Of a DNA stretch of 55,664 bases, positions 41,183 to 48,473 are shown piece by piece; the first letter of the stretch is position 1, and every line of letters begins with the position of its first letter. The stretch is taken from positions 1 to 55,664 of the forward strand of contig NZ_JANKZF010000002.1 of NCBI RefSeq assembly GCF_027568515.1. The letters run 5' to 3'. Below the pieces are notes generated by a model. It saw nothing but the letters and a program-made list of their open reading frames with translations, did not search any database and was not told the DNA's origin. The DNA comes from Arthrobacter sp. HY1533. Lineage in GTDB: Bacteria; Actinomycetota; Actinomycetes; Actinomycetales; Micrococcaceae. The position numbers and the translations under genes were made by a program.

Positions 41183-43291
41183 CTACTTGAACGAACCGCC
41201 CACAAGGGCCCGGGTGGCCGAGAGGATCGTGATCTTTCCGTCGGCCGTCGGCGGGATGTACATGACCACGGGCTCGGCGTAGTTGAGCTTGAAGCCCTTG
41301 GTGGTTTCCCGTCCGCCGGTGAACACAGCCGCATCCTCGCCCACCGTCAAGGTGGCATCTGCCTTGCTGGTTGCATCGATGCCGAAGGTGTTATCGACTA
41401 CCACCATGGCGCCGCCGTCGGCCGTGCGCAGCGACACCGCAGTGTCAAGGTTGCCTGTGTGGCTGAACACGTAGCTGGCATCCTTGGCGCCTTCGGAGAC
41501 CTTCTTTTGCAGGTCGAAGACGCTCGTGATGTACACGCTGTCGTTGAAGGATGCCTTGAACTTGCTGTCCTCCTTGGTCAGCCTGTCACTCAGCGCGGCG
41601 ATGGCGGCCTTGGGGCTCATGAGCAGCCCCGTGGCGGAATCCAGCGGCACCGCGGCGGTGCCCTCCTTGTCCACGCCGGGGAATGTCTGTCCGGGCAGCA
41701 GCGGGGTGGCGTTGCTGAGCTTGTAGTTTTCCCGTGCACTTGCCTGCACCAGCGTCAGCAACTGCGGCAGGGTGTTCTTCTCACCCTGGGTGACAAACAT
41801 GGCTGTGCGGGGCCAGCCCTCGGTGGTGGAGACCACGCGGGCCAGCAGCGGCGTGCCGCTGACCGGCTCGGGCGCGGCCTGGGCGGAAACCGTGGCACGG
41901 ATCTTGTAGTTGGCAGTGCGCATCGCCAGGGCCATCCCCGCAACGCGAGGTTCCAGCACCTTGGCGTTCTTGGCGTTGTCGCCTGAAGCCACCGCAGTGG
42001 CAACGGCGGCGGCAATCCGCTCCACCTGGCTGTCCAGCAAGTTGGGGAACCCGGGTGCGGCGTTGGCTTCGGCCGTTGCACTGGCGGAAGGTGCGGGCGC
42101 GCTCGGCGAGGCGGTGTCATCGGCTGCCATGGCGGGGCCCACGCTGCCGGCCATCAGGACGGCGGCAAACGCTGCACCCCAGCGGAGCCGGCCCATGGTG
42201 TTCTTGCCGCCTTCCTTGGGGTTGTTGCCGGAGGGCTTGGCGTCCTTGGTGCTGGACTCCTTGGCGGCTCCGCCGCCGGATCCGGCGTCCGGTCCGTCGT
42301 CCTTGCCCTTGGAGTCGTCCTTGCCGGCGTCCTTGGACTTGCCGGCGTCGTCCTTGCCGGCGTCGGCGGTTTCAGTCACGTCGGCCTCAGCCGTCGCGGC
42401 GGAGGCCGCTGCCGGCCCGGTGCCCCGCAGGGAGCTGGGCAGCGCCGAGGCGGCGTCGGTGGGGATGGCGGCCGTGGCCGGGCCGGCGGCCGCCCCGGAA
42501 CCGGGCTTGCCGGCGTCGTCCTTGGCGGCCCTGCCGGCTTCGGCGATCGTGGCCGGAGCAGGCGCCGCAGCGGCGCCCCTGCGGGCGGCAACAATCTTTT
42601 CAACCTCGAGGGCGCCCGTCGCGGGGTCGGCGGGCACGCGGCCGGCGGCACGGCGGCCAACGGCAGCCTCGGCGCCCTTGGGGGGTCGCGGTGCCAACAG
42701 GAACAGCAGTGCGGCCAGGGCCAGCAGCGCCGATCCAATCACCATGAGCGGCACGGCCCAGGGGGTGCCGGCCTCGTTGTCCACTGTCATGGAAATGTTC
42801 GTGGGGGCCGGGGCCTTGCCGTCGGAGGACAGCAGCAGGGCCCAGTCACCGTGACCGGGTGCCTGCCACGTGTACGTCATTTCCCCTGTGGCTTTCTCTT
42901 CGCTGACCCACATGTCCGAGCCCGCGGGGTTCGGCACACTTTCGGTGCCCTTCACGCTCTCTGTGGTGAGGGTCGTGAAGTCCGCGTCGGGGGCACCAAA
43001 CTTCGTGTATGAGGCGTCGCCGACCCAGCCGGCGATGTCGCGCTCACGCGCCACGGCAAGCTGGATGGGGCCGTCGCTCTTGATGGTCAAGGTGAATTTG
43101 CCGTCACGGGTCTTGAGCAGCTCGGGGCTCACCACTGTCAGCGGCGCGGGGGCCACATCGGCGGGAACGGAGGTTGTGAGCATGGCTGGCGGCAGCCAGA
43201 TGGTGCGCTGGCCAATGCCCAGGCCCAACACGATCAGGCCCAGAACGGCCAGGACGATAGCAATTTTTAAACGCAAGTACTTACCTAACAT
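41183..43291 (-). CDS. Large membrane/secreted protein of unknown function
   Basis: A protein of 702 residues with four zones. Residues 10-30 are a transmembrane or signal segment (IAIVLAVLGLIVLGLGIG). Residues 32-180 look extracytoplasmic and rich in beta structure. A second transmembrane helix (about 183-207) is followed by a low-complexity Ala/Lys/Asp/Gly stretch to about 365. Residues 366-393 read like another signal peptide ending in GPAMA-ADD, and residues 395-702 form a second globular domain. I do not recognise a functional family with certainty; similar proteins occur in Actinobacteria. The internal ATG at 42196 could be a second start, making a separate secreted protein. It diverges from the AI-2E transporter gene. 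Confidence 0.8.
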   Translation of the reverse strand: MLGKYLRLKIAIVLAVLGLIVLGLGIGQRTIWLPPAMLTTSVPADVAPAPLTVVSPELLKTRDGKFTLTIKSDGPIQLAVARERDIAGWVGDASYTKFGAPDADFTTLTTESVKGTESVPNPAGSDMWVSEEKATGEMTYTWQAPGHGDWALLLSSDGKAPAPTNISMTVDNEAGTPWAVPLMVIGSALLALAALLFLLAPRPPKGAEAAVGRRAAGRVPADPATGALEVEKIVAARRGAAAAPAPATIAEAGRAAKDDAGKPGSGAAAGPATAAIPTDAASALPSSLRGTGPAAASAATAEADVTETADAGKDDAGKSKDAGKDDSKGKDDGPDAGSGGGAAKESSTKDAKPSGNNPKEGGKNTMGRLRWGAAFAAVLMAGSVGPAMAADDTASPSAPAPSASATAEANAAPGFPNLLDSQVERIAAAVATAVASGDNAKNAKVLEPRVAGMALAMRTANYKIRATVSAQAAPEPVSGTPLLARVVSTTEGWPRTAMFVTQGEKNTLPQLLTLVQASARENYKLSNATPLLPGQTFPGVDKEGTAAVPLDSATGLLMSPKAAIAALSDRLTKEDSKFKASFNDSVYITSVFDLQKKVSEGAKDASYVFSHTGNLDTAVSLRTADGGAMVVVDNTFGIDATSKADATLTVGEDAAVFTGGRETTKGFKLNYAEPVVMYIPPTADGKITILSATRALVGGSFK

Positions 43292-43482
43292 CGGCGGATT
43301 ACTGCTGCGGTCGTTACTTCAAGGGTAACCGAACCGTTATCTTTAGGGCATGTTCCATTGACTTTTCTCACGTTTTCCGTTTCCTGGATGGCGGGGCCGC
43401 GCGCCCGGCGCTGATACTGTCGAGTCACCATTGAGAGTGGCGACACACCCTGTGCGCCGCACCTGAACCGAAGGCATGCACC

Positions 43483-44850
43483 GTGAGCCCGTCCCCTGAA
43501 ACCTTCCCCGCCAGCCCCGCATCCGGGGAGCCAGCCGAGCAGGCAGGGGTCGATGATGTGGCCTCCCCCGGCGAATCAGCGGATGACGCCGCATCTGCCC
43601 AGGCTGCCGGGCACACGCCGGGCGGCGAAGAGGCAGGGTCCGAACGGCCCAGCCCCGCCTCGGCACCCCGGGGTGTGCGGGCCTGGGCGTTGAACTTGCT
43701 GCACCAGCCGCTTCCGGGTGCACAGCCGCGCGTTCGCTTTGACCTGCCCAGCGATCCGGATGGGCCCAGTGCCGAGGCCGCCGCCGGCACAGCCGAGAAC
43801 GTCTCCACCGGCGGGCTGTTCCGCCACCCCATCTACTTTGGCTTCATGGGCACCGTGGGCGTGGGCATTGCGCTGTTCCTGAGCTACATGCTGGCCAACA
43901 CCGAATCCCTGCTGCTGTGGATTGTCACGGCACTGTTCATTGCGCTGGGCCTGGACCCCGTGGTCCGCTGGCTGGAAAAGCGCCGTGTGCCGCGCCCGCT
44001 GGGCATTGTGCTGGTCCTTGCGGCCCTGCTCGGCCTGGTGGCCATCTTCTTCGCCACGCTGATCCCCACCATCATCGAGCAGACCACCCAGATTGTTAAC
44101 AAGGCGCCCATCTGGATCCGGGACTTCCTGAACTCCGATTTCTTCAAGCAGCTTGATGTGCAGTACCACGTGCTGGACACCATCAACGACCAGGTGGCCA
44201 AGTTCTTCCAGGACGCCCAGGCTGTGGGCGGCATCTTCGGCGGCGTGGTGGGCGTGGGCACCACGATTGCCAACGGCCTGTTCGGCACGCTGATCGTGCT
44301 GGTGCTGAGCCTGTACTTCCTGGCGTCGCTGCCTGCCATGAAGAAGTGGAGCTACCGCCTGGCGCCCCGTTCACGCCGTGCCCGCGTTGAGGAACTGAGC
44401 GAGGAGATCACCCGCGGGGTGGGCAACTACGTGATCGGGCAGGTCTGCGTGGCGTTCCTGAACGCGACATTCGCGTTCATTGTCATGTCCATCCTGGGCA
44501 TCCCCTTCAGCGTGCTGCTGGCCTTCGTGGTGGCCCTGCTGGCCTTCATTCCCCTGGTCGGCGGCATGATCGCCGCCATTGTGGTCATTGCGGTCAGCCT
44601 CACGGCAGGCTGGCAGACGGCTGTCATCTACGCGATCTGCTACATGGCCTACCTGCAGTTTGAGGCCTACTTTGTCTCGCCGCGCATCATGCAGAAAGCC
44701 GTTGCCGTGCCGGGCGCCGTGGCCGTGATTTCAGTGATTGCCGGTGGCAGCCTGCTGGGCGTGCTGGGCGCGCTGATCGCCATCCCCACGGCGGCCGCCG
44801 TCATGCTCCTGGTCAAGGAAGTCTTCATCGCCCGGCAGGACAAGCACTGA
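43483..44850 (+). CDS. AI-2E family transporter (PerM-like)
   Basis: A membrane protein of 455 residues with an acidic, Ala/Pro-rich N-terminal tail of about 110 residues, then about eight hydrophobic segments. FVVALLAFIPLVGGMIAAIVVIAVSL and YAICYMAYLQFEAYFVSPRIMQKAVAVPG are the conserved C-terminal segments of the AI-2E/PerM family, whose transported substrates include autoinducer-2 in some members but are unknown in most. Start is GTG at 43483. No lux genes are nearby. Confidence 0.88.
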   Translation: MSPSPETFPASPASGEPAEQAGVDDVASPGESADDAASAQAAGHTPGGEEAGSERPSPASAPRGVRAWALNLLHQPLPGAQPRVRFDLPSDPDGPSAEAAAGTAENVSTGGLFRHPIYFGFMGTVGVGIALFLSYMLANTESLLLWIVTALFIALGLDPVVRWLEKRRVPRPLGIVLVLAALLGLVAIFFATLIPTIIEQTTQIVNKAPIWIRDFLNSDFFKQLDVQYHVLDTINDQVAKFFQDAQAVGGIFGGVVGVGTTIANGLFGTLIVLVLSLYFLASLPAMKKWSYRLAPRSRRARVEELSEEITRGVGNYVIGQVCVAFLNATFAFIVMSILGIPFSVLLAFVVALLAFIPLVGGMIAAIVVIAVSLTAGWQTAVIYAICYMAYLQFEAYFVSPRIMQKAVAVPGAVAVISVIAGGSLLGVLGALIAIPTAAAVMLLVKEVFIARQDKH

Positions 44851-44872
44851 CCGGCTGCCGCCGCGCCGTCGC

Positions 44873-45661
44873 CTAGGGAAGTGCGGCCACCGGGCCGGCC
44901 CACTCCCCGGGCAGCTGCACCGGGGTGCCCAGCACGCTCGAGGCAATTTCATCCAGGGCCCGGGCCGCATACTTCTCCCCCACCCACAGGTGCTTGGCCC
45001 CGGCAACGGGGACCATCCTGGCCTGCGGCACCAGGGCGAACCGCCCGGCGGCGGCTGCGGGCTGCAGGTAGTCGTCGTGTTCGGGCACCAGCACTGTCAT
45101 CGGCTTGCCGTAGGCGGCCCATGCTGCAAGGTCGGCGTCAACGGCCCGGTGCAGCGGCGGTGACAGCAGCACTGCCCCCTCAACCTGTTCCGAGACCGGG
45201 GCCGCGGCGCCGTACTTGAGCACCAGCTCGGTGCCGAACGACCAGCCCACGAGCCAGCGGTTGGGCAGGCCGCGGTCCACGGCAAACTGCACGGCGGCCT
45301 CAACGTCCAGGCGCTCGCCAATCCCCTCTTCAAAGGTGCCGCCGCTGGTTCCGCGCGGCGAACTTGTGCCGCGGGTGTTGAAGCGCAGCACGGCAATGCC
45401 GGCCAGCGCCGGCAGCCGGTAGGAAGCCTTCTTGTAGACGTGCGAATCCATGAATCCGCCGTGGGTGGGCAGCGGGTGCAGGGTCACCAGCGTGGCCCGG
45501 ACCGGGCCGTGGGCGGGCAGGGCCAGCTCTCCCACCAGGGTCAGGCCGTCGGCCGTGGTGATCTCAATGTTTTCCCGCCGGGCGGGCAGGATGGTGGCGG
45601 CACGGACGGCAACGGGGGCGCCTGAATCAACAAAGTCCAGGGCGGCGGGATCAAAAACCAT
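44873..45661 (-). CDS. Alpha/beta hydrolase, dienelactone hydrolase-like
   Basis: A hydrolase of 262 residues. LVTLHPLPTHGGFMDSHVYKK is the oxyanion region, VGWSFGTELVLKYG the nucleophile elbow, EHDDYLQP holds the likely aspartate and GAKHLWVGEKYA the histidine. The ATG at 45661 is preceded by GGAAGG and by TAGTCT 7 nt away. The 414-codon open frame extending upstream overlaps the next gene antisense and out of frame and is not used. Substrate unknown. Confidence 0.87.
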   Translation of the reverse strand: MVFDPAALDFVDSGAPVAVRAATILPARRENIEITTADGLTLVGELALPAHGPVRATLVTLHPLPTHGGFMDSHVYKKASYRLPALAGIAVLRFNTRGTSSPRGTSGGTFEEGIGERLDVEAAVQFAVDRGLPNRWLVGWSFGTELVLKYGAAAPVSEQVEGAVLLSPPLHRAVDADLAAWAAYGKPMTVLVPEHDDYLQPAAAAGRFALVPQARMVPVAGAKHLWVGEKYAARALDEIASSVLGTPVQLPGEWAGPVAALP

Positions 45662-45668
45662 GCCTTCC

Positions 45669-45674
45669 AGACTA
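45669..45674 (-). promoter_or_regulatory. -10 box (TAGTCT) of the alpha/beta hydrolase gene
   Basis: TAGTCT with a 7-nt gap to the ATG at 45661; GGAAGG lies in the gap. Confidence 0.4.
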
Positions 45675-45717
45675 CCGGGCCCGCGCGGAGGCTCTGCGCC
45701 GCGCGGTGGCCCGGCAA

Positions 45718-46041
45718 CTACCGGTAGCGGTAGCTGCGGCCCCGCCAGCAGTTGCTGTGCCAGTGGCGGCGGTCGCGAAGGCCTGCGTCTGCGCCGAAAA
45801 GGGCGTCTTCCTGCCACACCACAAGGTGCGCCACTCCTGGCAGCACGGGCCGGTGGCAGCCGGGGCACGTGTAGGTTTTTTGGGCGTTGCCGGCCGTGAT
45901 GCTCCGCACAGCCCAGACCCCGTCGGGGGCGGACTCGGTGGTGGGGACGCCCATGCGCACCCGGTTGAGATCGGGCTCGCCGTCCCCAGCTGCACCCCTG
46001 GCCTTGGCGGGGCGGCGGCGTGGGTGGTTCGAGCGGGGCAT
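45718..46041 (-). CDS. Conserved small protein with CPGC...HWH..C motif
   Basis: A protein of 107 residues, basic at both ends. [29 protein letters not shown] followed by [11 protein letters not shown] gives a plausible zinc site (Cys-x2-Cys, His, Cys), reminiscent of HNH/zinc-finger folds. Similar small actinobacterial proteins exist, some labelled ATP/GTP-binding without evidence. The ATG at 46041 has GGAAGG just upstream. It diverges from nucS, sharing a 56-bp intergenic gap. Confidence 0.75.
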   Translation of the reverse strand: MPRSNHPRRRPAKARGAAGDGEPDLNRVRMGVPTTESAPDGVWAVRSITAGNAQKTYTCPGCHRPVLPGVAHLVVWQEDALFGADAGLRDRRHWHSNCWRGRSYRYR

Positions 46042-46084
46042 GCCTTCCATTGTGCCGCACCCGGGACCGGCGGCGCGAAGCGGC

Positions 46085-46090
46085 TAGAGT
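46085..46090 (+). promoter_or_regulatory. -10 box (TAGAGT) of nucS
   Basis: TAGAGT, then GGAGGGC (7 nt), then the GTG at 46098. GGAGGG could be a ribosome site only if transcription began earlier. Confidence 0.45.
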
Positions 46091-46097
46091 GGAGGGC

Positions 46098-46793
46098 GTG
46101 CGTTTAGTGATTGCCAAGTGCTCCGTCGACTACGTCGGACGCCTCAAAGCCCATCTTCCCCTCGCCGTCCGGCTCCTGCTGGTCAAGGCCGACGGCTCCG
46201 TCCTGGTCCATTCCGACGGCGGTTCCTACAAGCCGCTGAACTGGATGAGCCCGCCGGCCACCCTGCGCACCGTGGGCCCCGACGAGGCCGAACTGGAGGA
46301 AGGCGTCATCTCCCAGTGGATCGTGCGCTCCACCAAGGCCGACGAGCAGCTCATCATCAACATCTACGAGGAGCTGCAGGAGTCCAGCCATGACCTGGGC
46401 GTGGATCCCGGCCTGATCAAGGACGGCGTTGAGGCCGACCTGCAGCGGCTCCTGGCGGAACAGATCGACCTTCTCGGAGCCGGCTTCACACTCATCCGGC
46501 GCGAGTACTTCACCGCGATCGGCCCCGTGGACATCCTGGCCCGTGATTCCAACGGCGCCACCGTGGCCATCGAGCTCAAGCGCCGGGGCGACATTGACGG
46601 CGTCGAACAGCTCACCCGCTACCTGGAACTGCTCAACCGCGACCCGCTGCTGGCCCCCGTGCGCGGCATCTTTGCAGCCCAGCAGATCAAGCCGCAGGCC
46701 AAGACGCTCGCCACCGACCGCGGCATCGAGTGCAAGACCCTTGACTATGACGCCATGCGCGGCGTGGACGACAGCGCGTCCCGCCTGTTCTAG
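46098..46793 (+). CDS. nucS: Mismatch-specific endonuclease NucS
   Basis: NucS, 231 residues, cuts DNA at mismatches and is the core of the MutS/MutL-independent mismatch repair of Actinobacteria. The N-terminus [22 protein letters not shown] and the catalytic region [38 protein letters not shown] (Asp, Glu, Lys and QxxxY) are typical. It ends in ASRLF, resembling the sliding-clamp-binding tail of NucS proteins. The GTG at 46098 is chosen because homologs begin at RLV; the earlier ATG overlaps the divergent gene. Confidence 0.96.
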   Translation: MRLVIAKCSVDYVGRLKAHLPLAVRLLLVKADGSVLVHSDGGSYKPLNWMSPPATLRTVGPDEAELEEGVISQWIVRSTKADEQLIINIYEELQESSHDLGVDPGLIKDGVEADLQRLLAEQIDLLGAGFTLIRREYFTAIGPVDILARDSNGATVAIELKRRGDIDGVEQLTRYLELLNRDPLLAPVRGIFAAQQIKPQAKTLATDRGIECKTLDYDAMRGVDDSASRLF

Positions 46794-46803
46794 CGCGGCT
46801 GGA

Positions 46804-46809
46804 TAGACT
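46804..46809 (+). promoter_or_regulatory. -10 box (TAGACT) of nagA
   Basis: TAGACT ends 6 nt before the ATG at 46816 and lies in the 22-bp gap after nucS, so nagA has its own promoter. Confidence 0.45.
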
Positions 46810-46815
46810 TGGGGC

Positions 46816-48060
46816 ATGACTGAACCCACCTCCGCGCCCGTGTCCGAAAAATTCCTGATCCAAGGTGCCGTCGCCACCGACCACGGCATTGTTGAGGGCG
46901 GACTGCTCGCCATTGACGGCGACCGGATTGTGTATGCGGGGCGTGCAGACCACTTCGACGAGCCCGGATTCGGCGCGGCCGAGCTGGACGCGGCCAACAT
47001 CATTTCCCTGCCGTCCGGCCACATGCTGCTGCCGGGCCTTGTGGACGTGCACAACCACGGCGGCAACGGCGGGGACTTCCCCAGCGGCGATGAAGCCTCC
47101 GCGCGCAAGGCCGTGGACTTCCTGCACCGCGCCGGCACCACCACGCTGCTGGCCAGCATGGTCACCGCCTCACCCGAGGACCTCATCAAGGGCATCCGTG
47201 TGTACGCGGGCATGACCGAAGAGGGCCTGGTGGCCGGCATCCACCTTGAGGGCCCCTTCCTGTCCCACGCCCGCTGCGGCGCGCAGAACCCGGCCTTCCT
47301 GCTCGACCCCGACCTGGAGCTCATGTCGGCGCTGATCGAGGCGGGCCAGGGCACCATCGCCACCATGACGTACGCCCCCGAGCTGCCGGGCGCCGATGCC
47401 CTCGTTGACCTGCTCACGAGCCACGGCATCACCCCCTCCCTGGGACACACGGATTGCGACACCGCCACCGCCGCAGAGTCGCTGGAACAAGCCCGCGAGG
47501 GCCTTGACTCCACCGGGTTCGACGGCGTCTCCGGCCGCCCCACCGTCACCCACCTCTTCAACGGCATGCCGCCCATGCACCACCGCTCCCCCGGCCCCGT
47601 GGCGGCCTGCCTGCGCATCGCCAAGGCCGGGAATGCCGCCGTCGAGCTCGTGGCCGATGACACCCACCTGGACCCGGAAACCGTCAAGACCGTGTTTGAG
47701 CTGGTGGGCTCCGCCAACATCCTGCTGGTCACCGACTCCATGGCGGCCGCGGGCCTGGCCGACGGCCAGTACATGCTGGGGCCCTCGCCCGTGACCGTGT
47801 CCAACGGCGTGGCAACGCTGGATGCCACGGGCTCAATCGCCGGCGGCACCGCCACCCTGCTCGACGTCGTCCGGCGCGCCACAGCGGCCGGCGTGCCGTT
47901 CAAGGACGCACTGGCCTCGGCCACTGCCGTTCCGGCGGGCGTGCTGGGCATCACCGACGAGGTGGGCCACCTGCGCCGCGGACTGCGCGCCGATGTGCTC
48001 ATCGTCGATGCCGGGCTGGACCTGCAGCGCGTCATGCGCGCCGGCAAGTGGCTGTCCTAA
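46816..48060 (+). CDS. nagA: N-acetylglucosamine-6-phosphate deacetylase
   Basis: NagA, 414 residues, deacetylates GlcNAc-6-phosphate to feed Nag[15 protein letters not shown] (metal site), [50 protein letters not shown] and [19 protein letters not shown] are the family motifs. It follows nucS by 22 bp on the same strand. Length and domain order are normal. Confidence 0.96.
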   Translation: MTEPTSAPVSEKFLIQGAVATDHGIVEGGLLAIDGDRIVYAGRADHFDEPGFGAAELDAANIISLPSGHMLLPGLVDVHNHGGNGGDFPSGDEASARKAVDFLHRAGTTTLLASMVTASPEDLIKGIRVYAGMTEEGLVAGIHLEGPFLSHARCGAQNPAFLLDPDLELMSALIEAGQGTIATMTYAPELPGADALVDLLTSHGITPSLGHTDCDTATAAESLEQAREGLDSTGFDGVSGRPTVTHLFNGMPPMHHRSPGPVAACLRIAKAGNAAVELVADDTHLDPETVKTVFELVGSANILLVTDSMAAAGLADGQYMLGPSPVTVSNGVATLDATGSIAGGTATLLDVVRRATAAGVPFKDALASATAVPAGVLGITDEVGHLRRGLRADVLIVDAGLDLQRVMRAGKWLS

Positions 48061-48091
48061 GTTAACAATTGCGACTCTTTGCCCCTGCCCG

Positions 48092-48120
48092 TTGACCTTG
48101 CATGTGACTCATGCCATGCT
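48092..48120 (+). promoter_or_regulatory. Promoter of the cold-shock gene
   Basis: TTGACC (48092-48097), 17-nt spacer, CATGCT (48115-48120). It gives a leader of about 80 nt, the kind of structured leader seen in cold-shock genes. Confidence 0.5.
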
Positions 48121-48208
48121 TTCATTGCCCGTGTGGCGGCGTCCTGCCAATGGTGGGGCAATACACATGGCAGTACAGCACGGACTTTCATCACAAGGAG
48201 AAATGTAC

Positions 48209-48412
48209 ATGGCACAGGGAACCGTCAAGTGGTTCAACGCTGAAAAGGGCTTCGGCTTCATCACCCCGGACAACTCCGAGGGCGATGTTTTTGTCCACTA
48301 CTCGGAAATCCAGGGCCCCGGCTTCAAGACCTTGGATGAGAACGCCCGGGTTGAGTTTGAAATCGGACAGGGTTCCAAGGGTCCGCAGGCCACGGGCGTG
48401 AGCGCGCTCTAG
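48209..48412 (+). CDS. cspA: Cold-shock protein (CspA family)
   Basis: A single cold-shock domain of 67 residues binding single-stranded [24 protein letters not shown] (RNP-1 KGFGFI) and [10 protein letters not shown] (RNP-2 VFVHY) are intact. AAGGAG lies 8 nt before the ATG at 48209; the long frame reaching back into nagA is spurious. Gene symbol is by family, since paralogs exist in such genomes. Confidence 0.95.
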   Translation: MAQGTVKWFNAEKGFGFITPDNSEGDVFVHYSEIQGPGFKTLDENARVEFEIGQGSKGPQATGVSAL

Positions 48413-48434
48413 GCGGCCACCCAACTTTTTCTCG

Positions 48435-48468
48435 GATCGGCCCCCGGCACTGCTGCCGGGGGCCGATC
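48435..48468. terminator. Hairpin between cspA and mprF (convergent)
   Basis: A perfect 15-bp stem (48435-48449 with 48454-48468) and a 4-nt loop. No U run follows on either strand. It lies in the 61-nt convergent gap and probably ends both transcripts. Confidence 0.8.
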
Positions 48469-48473
48469 TGCGC

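Noticed and set aside
43483-44850. Quorum-sensing role for the AI-2E family protein
   Set aside because: No luxS or lsr genes in the window, and most family members have other or unknown substrates.
46104-48047. 647-codon open frame on the minus strand
   Set aside because: Covers nucS and nagA in antisense; both genes have intact catalytic motifs on the plus strand.
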